Assembly (NCBI GenBank): GCA_963675135.1
Contig: OY776119.1
Location: 12,067,156-12,131,155 of the forward strand
Direction: 5' to 3'
Origin: Galeopsis tetrahit
Taxonomy: Eukaryota > Streptophyta > Magnoliopsida > Lamiales > Lamiaceae
DNA length: 64,000 nt
This document shows, one piece after another, positions 48,256-59,859 of the stretch. The notes below the pieces were generated by a model that ran no database searches, had not been told where the DNA came from, and worked only from the letters and a program-made list of their open reading frames with translations. The position numbers and the translations under genes were made by a program. The first letter of the stretch is position 1. Each line of letters starts with the position of its first letter.

Positions 48256-49165
48256 TTATGTTTTTCAAATTAAATAATTTATTTACGGTATCAATTATTC
48301 ACACTATTTAAATTTATTCTAATCTTCAATTTACAACATTTAAATTCATTCTAATTTTTTATTTCACAACATTATAATTACATACAACATTGAATATAAT
48401 TATTTTCACTTATACATTTAAATTTATTCTAATCACATCATTTAAATTCATTTTAGTTTTCAATTCACAACATTAAATATATATAATTATTTTCACTTAT
48501 CCATTTAAAAATATGAATTCACTTATCCTTCAATGGACCCTAAACCCTAAACCCTTAACCCTAAAACCTTAACTAAATTATGTTTTTCAAATTAAATAAT
48601 TTATTTACGGTATCAATTATTCACACTATTTTAATTTATTCTAATCTTCAATTTACAACATTTAAATTCATTCTAATTTTTTATTTCACAATATTATAAT
48701 TACATACAACATTGAATATAATTATTTTCACTTATACATTTAAATTTATTCTAATCACATCATTTAAATTCATTCTAGTTTTCAATTCACAACATTAAAT
48801 ATATATAATTATTTTCACTTATCCATTTAAAAATATGAATTCACTTATCCTTCAATGGACCCTAAACCCTAAACCCTAAACCCTAAAACCTTAACTAAAT
48901 TATGTTTTTCAAATTAAATAATTTATTTACGGTATCAATTATTCACACTATTTTAATTTATTCTAATCTTCAATTTACAACATTTAAATTCATTCTAATT
49001 TTTTATTTCACAACATTATAATTACATACAACATTGAATATAATTATTTTCACTTATACATTTAAATTTATTCTAATCACATCATTTATATTCATTCTAG
49101 TTTTCAATTCACAACATTAAATATATATAATTATTTTCACTTATCCATTTAAAAATATGAATTCA
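48256..49165. repeat. 322-bp tandem repeat, about 2.8 copies, with telomere-like motif
   Basis: Units start at 48256, 48578 and 48900 (ttatgtttttcaaattaaat), a period of 322 bp. The end of the first two units carries plant telomere-like repeats: ccctaaaccctaaaccc at about 48539, and four ccctaaa at about 48858-48885. The third unit is cut before that motif. It lies between the transposase 3' end and the left terminus. Confidence 0.92.
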
Positions 49166-49363
49166 CTTATACATATAATTAAAAAAAAATTCATCTATTA
49201 TAAAATTATTCTCTAGTTCATTTTCAATTAAAATAACATCATATCACAAACAACATTAATTATAATCATAATTAGCATGTTCACGTCAATTAAAATAAAA
49301 ATTAATCCTCAACGTCAATGTAATATAATAACATCACACGTAACAAAGTAATATAAAAATGTA

Positions 49364-52300
49364 TCACTCCTCATCACCACCACCATCATCCTCAGTATCA
49401 TCCCGATCCTGAACCTGGCTACTATAATGAACGTTGTGCGACGGCCTCGGCGGCCTCGGCTCCCCACCTATCCCACCCATCTGTCCCATCATCAATGCAA
49501 GCTGGTCCTGAAACTCCTTGCGTAAGCGCTCCTCCTGCTGCCGCATTTGTTCCACTAAGCGCTGCTCTCTATCTTCATTGACTCTCCGTTCTTCAGCAAT
49601 AGCATTGTTCATGTCTTCCTGGGTGAATCGTCCATAAGCCGTACCAGTTGACGTCTCGCCAGGACCGGAGGAGACCCGTCTGTTCTTGCCTACTTGTCCA
49701 AGGCCCCTAACACGTCCATGAGACCTGCCGACCTTCTTCACGTACAGTGCAGACATATCGGGTAAAGGTGGGGCCTGGGAACCATCCTCTGAACTAGGTT
49801 CATCTGACGGATCTCTTGTAGTATTATTGGTGAGCTCGTCATGTATCTGGTCCTATACGTGCACATTTAAAAGTGGGTTAATACATTTTCAAGTACAATT
49901 AAATATATATTTGTTATATAATGTAATGTATATATATATAACTTACAAGTATATCACCCATATAGCCACGAGTGTATGTCCCGTTTTCGTAACGGTGGTA
50001 ATATTCAACTATCTCCCAGTCGTATGCAGGGCGTCCCGTCCTCTCCTCCTGTATTTTGAATCGAAGACATATACGAATAAATATGGAAAAAGTGCCCTCG
50101 ACATACTCGTGTACTTCGTCCCGACCATCGTAATTACGAGGTACATTGTGTATCCTTGTCGTAACATGGTCCTCGAAATAGTGAGAACAAAACATTGACG
50201 CCTCTCTAGTTAAATAGGCATTTGCAATCGAAGCTTCAACACATGCTTTGTTACCCACGCTTAATTTCAAGGTGCGAAGATACCTGATTAAATTTTAAGA
50301 ATCGTAAGTTCATATAATTTGAAGAATCGTATGAGAAATTAATTAAATTACCTCTCGTATGGATACATCCATCTGTATTGAACTGGACCACACACTTTTG
50401 CTTCATATGCAAGGTGCACATGTAAATGTTCCATAGAGTTGAAGAAGCTGGGTGGAAAGATACGTTCCAACTTGCACAAGATGATTGGGATATCTGTTTC
50501 CAATCGAGTCATGTTGTCAACTGTGATGGTTGTAGAAGTCAACTCCTTAAAAAATAGACTAAGCTCAGTGATTGCTTTCCACACAGTGAGCGGCAGAATT
50601 TTGTAAAAAGCAATCGATAGTAGTCTCTGCATAAACACGTGACAATCATGACTCTTCATCCCATACAATTTCAATTTCGACCAGTCAATGCAACGGGACA
50701 TGTTAGACACATATCCATCTGGAAACTTCAACTCACTTATCCACTTACAAACAACATCCTTCTGCTTCTTATCAAGCGAAAAAGAAGCCTTAGGATACTT
50801 TGATGTACGTGGACATTTCTTGAGAGAGGGACGACGACAATAATCATTCAGCTCATCTCTTGATTTAGACGTGTCCTTTGTTTTCCCCTCCACATTCATC
50901 ACCGTGTTGAAAACGTTATCAAACACATTTTTCTCAATATGCATCACGTCTAAATTGTGTCGTATCAACAAGGTACTCCAATACGGCAACTCCCAGAAAA
51001 TGTTTTTCCACTTCCACCCTCCAGAAAGTTTTTTGTTGTGAGCCTCAGCACCATCCTCTGTAACCTTTCTATATCCCAAATGATCAATTTCGTATAGGAG
51101 ACTTGCACCCGTTCGAATAGGCGGTGGATCATCTGTGACTACTACTCCGGCCATGAATGCAGTTTTATTCGATCGCCACGTGTGATTCGGTGGTAAGAAC
51201 TTTCGGTGGTTGTCGAACCACGACTGCTTTCGACTTTTATTCAAATAGAATGCATCGGTGTACTCTCCACAATATGGACAAGCAAGCCTTCCGGCTGTAC
51301 TCCAACCAGACAACATTGAGTATGCTGGGAAGTCACTAATGGTCCAGATAAGTGCAGCTCGCATCAAAAAGTTTTGCTTTCTAGCAACATCGTAAGTTTG
51401 CACCCCATTTTCCCATAAAAATCTCAAATCTGCTATCAGTGGTTGCAAAAACACATCAAGTTTGTCCTTCGGACTTTTAGGCCCGGGTACGAGAATCGAA
51501 AGAAACATGAATTGATCCTTCATGCATAACCACGGGGGTAGATTGTACGGAGTAAGTATAACTGGCCATGACGAATATTGTTTTCCCGTCATTCCAAACG
51601 GTGCAAAACCGTCTGTGCTCAAGCCCAACCTCACATTCCTAATTTCAGATGCAAAATTAGGATACGAACGGTCCAAATGCTTCCAAGCCAGCGAGTCTGT
51701 CGGGTGACGCATAACACCAGAGTCATCAGAAGCGCACGAGGCATGCCATGTCATATCCTTCGCAGTGGCCTTGGACATGTACAATCTTTGCAAACGAGGA
51801 ATTATCGGAAAGTAGAACATCTCCTTAACCGGGCGTTTCTTTTTCAACCGACCATCTACATCAACCCTACTCGGCTTATACCGTGATCGACCACAAATCT
51901 TACAAAAATCTAGTTCGCTGTCTGCACCCCAAAATAACATGCAATTCTGTGCACAACAATCAATCCTTTCTACCGGAAGACCCATCCCACTCATCAAATG
52001 TTTGGTGTCGTTAAATTTCTTGGGAACCTTATTTTCGGGAGGACAAATCTCACGAATCAACTCAACAACCTGATTGTATCCCCTTTCAGACAATCTGTTT
52101 TCCGTTTTAATGTTCAACAATCTGGAATTGAATGACAACTGCGAATGAGATTCACAACCAGGATACAAGTCTTGGTCCGCTGCACGAAGCATGTCGTAAA
52201 ACTGTGCCGCATTCTCGTTAGGGGGTTCTTCATTAAGTGCCGCCTCTTCCACGTCGATTCCAAAATCAATGTTTGGGCCACCCATTAACTCTTCTACCAT

Positions 52301-52654
52301 AGTGTGGTACGAACTAGGTCCAGCTGGGTCAACGTCGTTTGAAGTTGACGCATATTCATTAGTGTTTTGATACGGACGTGGACCCCAAATCTCTTCCCCG
52401 TGATAAATCCAATTATAATAATTCAGTGTAAAACCATTTCGATATAAATGAGATTTAACTTCATTAGGATCTCTATAAGTTTGATTTCGACATCTAGCTT
52501 TCGAACAAGGACACCTAATTTTTCCCTCCCACATCGAATTCGGATTACTAGTAGCAAATTCCACAAATCCATTTATTCCACTAACAAATCCAGGGTTCAT
52601 AATCCCATTCACTAATCTTGGACTATACATCCAACTACGAATTGAATAATCCAT
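49364..52654 (-). CDS. TNP2-type CACTA transposase, 3 exons
   Basis: Exons on the minus strand: 52654-50352, 50283-49947, 49852-49364. GT-AG junctions and phases agree, giving 3129 bp and 1042 residues with no internal stop. Domains: transposase-associated domain at about residues 4-85 (SWMYSPRLVNG, CPCSKARC, HLYRNGF); a Cys-rich segment (CCAQNCMLFW ... CKICG, about 233-255); the tnp2 catalytic core at about 285-500 with GLSTDGFAPF (first Asp, about 348), TISDFPAYSMLSGW (second Asp, about 441) and LACPYC; and a DUF4218 domain that crosses the exon 1-2 junction (KSHDCHVFMQRLL ... GPVQYRWMYPYER, then YLRTLKLSVGNK). The C-terminus is charged, with a Gln/Arg/Glu-rich coiled-coil-like stretch (EERRVNEDREQRLVEQMRQQ). 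It would cut and join the CACTA ends. It looks intact, so the element could be autonomous or recently so. Confidence 0.93.
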
Positions 52655-53245
52655 GTCAATCGACGTCTACAAACACACAAACAACCAACGTCTCATTTCC
52701 AACTCTATTAAAATCAATTAATATAATTCTAATTATATTCTAATAATTATTCTAACACCCTAATTAACAAATAAATTCATATATATAGACATATAACACA
52801 AATATAATTCTAACACTCTAATTAACAAATAAATTCATATAACTTAATTATTAAAACATACGTACATATAAATACATGCTTATAAACACAACATAATTAA
52901 TTAACAATTTATAAATTCTTACAATTAACACATGCATGCATAAAAATTAACAATTCTAACAATTTTATATATACATACAACATATATGCATATATATACA
53001 TATATATACTAAAACTATATATACACATATAACTTCAAATTTAACCAATGAAAACGAAAAAAATTACCGTAGAAATGCTCCCGTCGAAATGTAGAACACA
53101 AATGGCCAAAAATCGAGTTCGATCCGCAAACGAAGGTGATTTTTGAGTGGGGATGGCCAAAAAACGCGAACCTTCAATTTGGGGGAGGAGGGCACGGCTG
53201 TAACGTTCTGGAAGAGGGAAGAGGGGGGTTTTATATTTAATTAGG
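52655..53245 (-). promoter_or_regulatory. transposase 5' leader and promoter region
   Basis: The stretch between the transposase ATG and the right subterminal repeats is AT-rich (52680-53040), then holds a more complex block. No core promoter motif can be pinned down. By analogy with En/Spm, transcription should start near the subterminal repeats. Confidence 0.4.
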
Positions 53246-53405
53246 GCATCGGGGAAGGCATCGGGCCCACTGCCGATGCCATTTTGCATCGGGGGGCTGT
53301 TACCAAATGGCATCGGGGCCCACTGCCGATGCCATTTTGCATCGGGCATTAAATGCCGTCCCCTTTTCGCATCGGCCGACCTGCCGATGCCATTTGCCGA
53401 TGCCT
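53246..53405. repeat. right subterminal repeats of the CACTA element
   Basis: About ten GCATCGG / CCGATGC motifs in both orientations, partly as a direct duplication of gggcccactgccgatgccat (about 53264 and 53315). The same phrase, gcccactgccgatgccattt, occurs at the left end. Confidence 0.85.
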
Positions 53406-54805
53406 TTTGGGCAATATTTTGTGGTGAATTAATACTTGTAATTCTCATTAAAAAAAATACATCTATGTAAATAGTTATTGATCTTAAGGGTAAATTTGGA
53501 ATAAATGCAATTAATTTGCATTGAAAAGTGCAAAACGACTTATATTTTGCAAATAAAACGAAATGTCAAAACGACTTATATTTTGAATAGGAGGGAGTAT
53601 TTACCATTCATGTAATTTCTTTTGATGTCCATTATACATTTAATTTAAATTATTTATTTATTTACTTTATATATAAAAATTTACAAAATACAAATTCTAG
53701 GTTACTTTTTTTTTTTTGTTTCCAAAATTCAAAGCAAACTTTTGTATTGTTTAGAAAACGTAGACAAATATGGTTTCATAGGAAGTTTCAAGGAAATTCT
53801 ATCATATTGGATCGTATTATAATGACGTAGTGTTCAATCATTATTCATTGGTCAATGGCACCCACTTTTTTATTAATTATATTCCGTGTGCTTATTAGAA
53901 TTTCAATGGGTAATTCAACGTATTTATAAAATTATATGTTCGTCAAATGAGTTCAATTTAAGTCCACTGAACCACTTGTATAATACTACTACAAATTATG
54001 TGACGGAGGGGTGCAGAATTATTATAAACGATCAATTACTTTCACATAAAATTAAATATATTAATAAATTCTTCAAAAGAAGCTTAGGTTTAGGGGCGTC
54101 TTGGTGAGATCGAGACAGATTTTATTCGATAAGTCCGGTTTTCCTTAAATCAATATAAAAAGTACTTCCAGTAATATTTAAGTAAAAAATAATTGTCACT
54201 TTTATTAAAAATATTATATTTTTGTTAAACTTGTTCCACACTTTAACAAGCATAAACCTGAAAAATAAAAAATAGATTATCCAACCCAGAAATTTAATTT
54301 ACAAAAATTTACTTAAGCATTATCACTTTTTACGTGCCATCTAAAAATACATTGAACCGCATTTTAACAAACATAAATCTGAAAAATAAAAAATGAGTTA
54401 TCCAATAAAAAAAGTGAAATATGCTTCAAAAGAGATTATATTCACAAAAAATGAATTTGTGAGACAATCTCAAACAAATTTTTATCTTTTAATAAAAATA
54501 CATTATCACTTTTTAAGTACGATCAAAAAAATATTTTGGCCTGCATTTTGACAAACATAAATTTAAAAACAAAAAATGAATTTTCAACAAAAATATAAAT
54601 TAAAAGAGGTTCAATTCATCACATAAGTTTTCTTTTTAAGTTTGAAATGATCACTATATATGCTAAAGCTTGCTTTGCAAACTTGGCCTCAACCATTGAC
54701 CGAGGACATTTGTGCCATTTGACTTATAACGACTTGGTCCGTATTGAAAATTATACACGGTTACTTACAACCGGACATTTTCTTTTACTTTTTTTTGGAC
54801 TATTC

Positions 54806-55046
54806 TAGGGCTAGCCACATTTGTTCAAACAAATAATTAAAATTTTAAGTTAACAAATATATGGATTTTTTTCTTCATAATTTTGTAGCAAAATTCAATT
54901 TTATTTACAAGTTAATTAAAATATTCTGTTCCAATATTTGATTAATCAAACAACATAAATAGTGTTTAAAATTCAATGCACCAATCTATGTATACAACTT
55001 AATTCAAAATTTACAAATCAATATTATTATTGATGTACGGTGTATA
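54806..55046. other. AT-rich spacer
   Basis: Nothing recognisable between the end of duplication copy B and the hAT element. Confidence 0.5.
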
Positions 55047-55646
55047 CAGTGACGGACCCAGAAATTTTGGATTGGGGGACCCGATTTGCATTAGTATAAA
55101 TAAAATATACTCTCGTATTCTGTGATGACTTGCATATCTTAACAAGTTCACTTTTTAAGAAATGTGAATTTTTAGTGATGTGTGAAGTCAAATAAATGGA
55201 AAATATTTTGAGTGATTTAGTGAGATTTAAAAGGAATTTAGTGAGGTGTGAGGTCAAATAAATGAGAAGTATTTTGATTGATTCAGTGCGGTTTAAATGT
55301 GATATAGTGAGGTATACGGAAGAATGTGAACCCAAAATGAGTGACAATTTTAAAAATAAAATAATGTAGAGGAGTATATTTTTGGGTGATTTATTGAGGT
55401 TTAAAAGATAATTTAGTAAGGTGTATGGAAGAATGTGGACAAAAAATGATTGACAATTTTGAAAATAAAATAATGTAGTAAGAGTATTAATTTTGTAGAT
55501 TATTTACGCATTATAAGTGTGCAAAAAATCTTGAAGTATTTAAATAAAAAAGTGTACAAATAATGAGGAGACAGAAAAAATATATATATAAAAAAAAAAA
55601 TCAGTGGGGGCCCATTGACCCTGAACCCTACCTAGGTCCGTCACTG
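55047..55646. mobile_element. hAT-type non-autonomous element, 600 bp, 8-bp TSD
   Basis: TIRs cagtgacggacc and ggtccgtcactg are exact complements over 12 bp. Perfect 8-bp TSD ggtgtata at 55039-55046 and 55647-55654. The interior repeats aatgtgaacccaaaatgag-type and gatttagtgaggt phrases several times. No transposase. Confidence 0.93.
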
Positions 55647-56811
55647 GGTGTATAAGAAATTGACATGTGTTAAAATCGATAAGAGAACTACTCGATAAGA
55701 AATTGACTTACTAATTAATGTATATAAATGTGCAATATATAATCATTATAATTATAAAAAGAAAAAAAGTAACATTTTAATCCAACCAAAATTCTACAAT
55801 ATTGAAAAATGAAATTTCGTGTCATGCACGATTGCTCATAGTTAGCATTGTCAAGATGTGGGCCATTCTTCTTTAAAGGAGACAACACCAACTTATATAT
55901 TTGTCCGGTTAAATTAAGTGAATTTTTGTTTTTTTTTTTAAAAAAATTTTACATTTTCACCTAATTATTCTATTTCTCTTTTCTTTTTTAAATATTAAAA
56001 TAAATTTTGAGACTACTGTATAAAAAAACATAACATAAAATTGAAAAATAGAAAAAAATAATAACTTGTTTTTTTAAAAATAGAGAACTCATTGAATTTA
56101 ATAAGCCACGTAAAAGTTCGTGCAATTTTGAAACCATATTTCTAAACTATGAGAAAGTTTGGTGTAATTAACCCAGTATTTAATACTAATTTTTTATACT
56201 CCACTTATCATGTATAAGTATTACAGTATGAATTTAAGTAATTACAAATTTACACGGTCAGTTAACTACATAATCATAGTGCTAATATAATATCGAAAAA
56301 ATCAACGTCAGTGATAAAGATAGATTAATTATATATTATAAAAAAAAAATACTAAATTCGTTCCTATAAAATTCTATGCGAAAAGCTCACTAGGATAAAA
56401 TTTGTCTTTAAACGACATACCTAATAACCTACGTCACATTCATCATATTTAAATCTAAAAAAATATCTCAACAAAAAAATAATACAAAATTCGGATAAAC
56501 TCATCTAGACAGGCTGCTTAGATTGTCCATTTTCATTTCAGTTACTCTTATCAAATTGCTTATTTCGAAAATGACAAAAACTAATTTTATTTTGATTACC
56601 TCCTTTAAATATATTAACAATACATTAAATATAATTATTTTTCCCATATAAAATGAAATGTAATATATGATAAAATAATAAATAAAGTATAAATGATTTG
56701 ATTGAGAAAGAAAAAATAATATGAAAAAAAATGGAATACTGAGTACAAAACTTATTGCGTGACATTCAGAGAAAATAAACAAAAAAAAGAAGGTAAAGTC
56801 TAATATGCATT
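55647..56811. other. gene-free AT-rich region
   Basis: No coding or structured element seen. The minus-strand ORF at 56501-56782 is Phe/Ile-rich and looks random. Confidence 0.5.
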
Positions 56812-57011
56812 CGAGTGCATGCTATGCACCCTAGTTCATGTGCACTTTTCAGTTTACTGACTTACACTTTTTGGTAAATGGTGTTGCACTTTTCAATTAT
56901 TATACTAAAAATATTATTATACAGTTTAATAATTGAAAAATGCAACACCATTTACCAAAAAGTGTAAGTCAATAAATTGAAAAGTGCAACATGACTAGAA
57001 CATGCACTCAA
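56812..57011. mobile_element. foldback MITE upstream of the HIPP gene
   Basis: A near-perfect inverted repeat with arms of about 75-95 bp. The stretch gacttacactttttggtaaa (56859 on) is complementary to tttaccaaaaagtgtaagtc (56951 on), and the outer ends gagtgcatg / catgcactc also pair. The loop is a short AT tract. A transcript would form a long hairpin. No clear TSD. It ends about 280 bp before the HIPP start codon. Confidence 0.8.
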
Positions 57012-57129
57012 GTCCATTACCCGACCCGTATTATTTGAGTGGTGGGGCCACATTTTCTGACAGCTCTGTTTTAGTCTTCACTCACCACACAAGGAATCTT
57101 CCGGGCGGCCGACTCGTCCATGTATGAAA

Positions 57130-57200
57130 ATATTGACCGTAGACTCACGATCTTGACTCGAGTTGACTCAGTTCCCACTATTTCAGTATATAAACTAATC
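57130..57200 (+). promoter_or_regulatory. HIPP promoter: three W-boxes and TATA box
   Basis: W-box cores TTGACC (57133-57138), TTGACT (57153-57158) and TTGACT (57163-57168) lie within 36 bp, followed by a TATATAAA box at 57187-57194. WRKY-responsive expression in defence or stress is a reasonable inference, and HIPP genes are often stress-induced. Confidence 0.7.
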
Positions 57201-57289
57201 AAACTCTTCCATATCTCTACATCTAAATTCACTACTCTACTTCCAATTCCTCTTCATCAAAAACTTTTCTATCTCCAACTAAAATAATT

Positions 57290-58189
57290 ATGAAGGTCAG
57301 TTTTACATTCTGATTCTTACTTGCAACTCTTTTATGTATATTATTTTTTGTTATATCATATAGTATTTTTTATAGCATTCTTGATGTAAATCCTAACTTT
57401 GATTCTTCTTTATTGCAGAAAGTTGTGTTGAAATTGGACTACGCAGATGAGAAAATCAAGCAAAAAGCCATGAAAAGTGTGTCTGGTCTATCAGGTAAAT
57501 ATATTATTTTTTCAATTTGCAACCTGCACAATTTTTTTTTATCCGATTGCAACAATAGTAACTTAACATCTATTCATGGTCGAAAAATTTCACAAAAATA
57601 GATGTTAAAGATCTATTTTTTTATCCAGTTTTCGATCAAAAATAAACTTTACGTTGCAATCGTAATATTGAAATAAATCTTAACATCTATTTTTGTGAAA
57701 TTTTTCAGCCAGTTTTCGACCAAGTTACTATCAAAATTACAAATTATAAGTTAAAATTTTGGTTGCAAAGTAATATTAATCCTATTTTTTTAATTAACAA
57801 AAAAAACCCCACAAACTTTCAATAATTAATCCACTTTGATTTGATGTGTAGGGTTGGAATCCATTGCACTTGATCCAAAGGACAAGAAGTTGACTTTGAC
57901 AGGAGACATAGATCCAGTTGCTGTGGTAGGCAAATTGAAAAAGCTTTGCTTTACAGAGATACTTTCTGTTGGGCCTGCAAAGGAGCCCGAGAAGAAAAAA
58001 GAAGAGCCCAAAAAGCCTGAGCCCAAGAAGGAAGATCACAAAAAGAAAGAAGAAGATGTGGCCCAATTAATGAAGGCCTATCAGGCTTACTATCAACACC
58101 CCCAGTATTATCAGCATCAGCCCGCGGCGCCGCCGCCGTATTTCCAGCGGAGCGTGGAGGAGGACCCCAATGCATGTGTTATTTGCTGA
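57290..58189 (+). CDS. heavy-metal-associated isoprenylated plant protein (HIPP)
   Basis: Exons 57290-57295, 57419-57494 and 57852-58189; 420 bp, 139 residues. The N-terminal HMA fold spans residues about 1-70 (VVLKLDYADEKIKQKAMKSV, then LDPKDKKLTLTGDIDPVAVV). The metal-binding CxxC is absent: DYADEK stands in the loop, as in the HIPP39-like subgroup, so direct metal binding through that motif is unlikely. A Lys/Pro/Glu-rich linker (EPEKKKEEPKKPEPKKE) and a Tyr/Gln/Pro-rich segment follow. The C-terminus is CVIC, a CaaX farnesylation box that would anchor the protein to membranes; VEEDPNACVIC is a conserved HIPP ending. The first exon is only ATG AAG. No damage seen. Confidence 0.93.
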
Positions 58190-59859
58190 ATTGAATTGGG
58201 ATATGGCTTTACAAATTAAAAATATTTGCTTGTTGAGTTGTTTTTTTATTTCATTAAATTAATGAGAGAGGTTTAGGCTGTAATTGAGAAAAAATAGTAT
58301 TGTCATATTCAAATTTAATATTTTATTTTTTAACTTTATAAATTGTAATCGTTCTGATATTAAAAGAATTTCCCACGAAAAAATTTAAAAATTGACCGGA
58401 AATCCGATATGTTTATAGTTTATCGCGTGATCATCTAAAATGGTCCTCCTCAGATGCCTTAATTTGCTTCCAAGACCATCCAGTACACCAAATAATTAAT
58501 AATAAAATAATATTTATATTAAAATTACTAAGGAAAATTTAAAAAACTAATTATACAAGATACAAACCAAATAAATATAATTTAAAATAAAAAATGTAAC
58601 CATCTTAATAAATCTGAAATTTAACAAAATATAAAAACTAATTTGTACTCTTTCACTTACTATTTTTTTCGTGAGGTCTCAAATTAATTTTACATGTGCA
58701 TCAGTCACACACTCATTGCACATTTTTATTATATTAATATACACGTTTTAATTTTACATTTTTATCAAATATAGTGCAAGTTATAGTAAAATGGAGTATA
58801 TATTAGTCTGAACATTTCAGTTATATAAATTTACACGTTTTAGTTATATTAGTTATAACTTACACGTTTTAGTTATATTAGTTTGTACGTTTTATCCATT
58901 TATTCAGTTGCAACGTCAACCGTGCAACTTGTGCATGTGATTTTTTTTTTTTTTGTATTTCCTTTTACAAGTTCATGATCTTAATGATATGCTCTTACTT
59001 ATGATGTATTGTATCTAGTTGTAACTATTTCCCTCCTATTTGGAGAATAAATTTTACACAAAAAGATATGTGAAATATTTCATATATTTTATATATTGTA
59101 GTAACTAATAAAAGTAAATTGAGGTAAAAAATTACAAGTAATCCGTAACATATAACCTGCAAATTTTAGAAATTGTTTTAATTATTATATTTTATATATA
59201 TAATATTTCAAACATATATTATATACTACTAAATTTTATGAAAACAATGATTGAGGGAGAACCATCCAAGTGTTATTTCTTAATGTTTACTTAACTCATT
59301 TTTATTTTTCAAAGGTTGATTAGGTCATCATGAAATGGACATCGTGATATAATAGAACAGAGAATTCAAATTCCATACGTAAATCAAATGTGCCAATAAT
59401 TGTTCCAATAACTTGCCATATTTATTTGCTCAATTTATATAATCAAATAAGCCAAATATTAGGATAAATACGACCTTTTTTTTTTTGAAAACGGATTACG
59501 AGTTACGACCTTGGATAATATAAACTTGCTATTATTATATAAAAGTGGTTAAATAACTTGAAATTAGAATGTTTATAAATTTATTAAATTAAGTCAATCT
59601 TTCAAACTAAAAAAAATAGGCAGTATTAGTATTAATTAGTATTAGTTATTAGCTTGAACCAATTGTTAATGATTACCATTAAATTTTATAGGTTTATTTG
59701 TCTGCCATTATGGATTTAATGATTTTATTTGATATTAACTAATTGTTAAATAATTAATACTCCTACAATATTAAAAATATATATTTTTAATATTGACATT
59801 AACGAAATCTCGTGTAATTAACAAGAAAAACATCTAGAAAATATATATAATTATCTAAA
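58190..59859. other. gene-free AT-rich region
   Basis: It contains the HIPP 3' UTR (to about 58300) and then no recognisable feature. A tandem ttacacgttttagttatatta motif occurs at about 58850-58885. Confidence 0.5.

Larger units (their letters stand above)
47676..53426 (-). mobile_element. CACTA (En/Spm) transposon, 5751 bp, probably autonomous for TNP2
   Basis: TIRs CACTACAAAA and TTTTGTGGTG (complement CACCACAAAA, one mismatch), 3-bp TSD aat at 47673-47675 and 53427-53429. Subterminal arrays of the 7-mer GCATCGG in both orientations lie at both ends. It encodes a full-length TNP2-type transposase on the minus strand. A second TNPA-like gene is not evident. The side 3' of the gene has a 322-bp tandem repeat and a tRNA-like stretch. 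Confidence 0.95.
47593..53597. mobile_element. Stowaway-like MITE split by a CACTA element
   Basis: Outer ends are ctccctcttattcatattat and gaataggagggag with flanking TA (47591-47592, 53598-53599). With the CACTA and one TSD copy removed it is 251 bp and matches the intact sister at 41611-41861. Copy A (about 22575) has the empty site for the whole nest. Confidence 0.9.
40796..54805. repeat. segmental duplication, copy B (expanded by insertions)
   Basis: Same order as copy A (19738-24088): aacctacaaattttgagact (40799), tgggtagtg near 41044, the gggagggactaaaaaggag phrase (47143), gattcaagcccagtgcggtt (47250), gtttagaaaacgtagacaaa (53750), gcttgctttgcaaacttggc (54668). Its excess length comes from the LTR insertions at 41131-46794 and the Stowaway/CACTA nest at 47593-53597. 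The insertions specific to copy A are cleanly absent here. Confidence 0.85.

Noticed and set aside
51157..51886. Plus-strand ORFs at 51157-51339 and 51522-51886
   Set aside because: Shadows of the minus-strand transposase exon 1.
57794..58175. Minus-strand ORFs over HIPP exon 3
   Set aside because: Antisense shadows of the Lys/Pro-rich coding exon.
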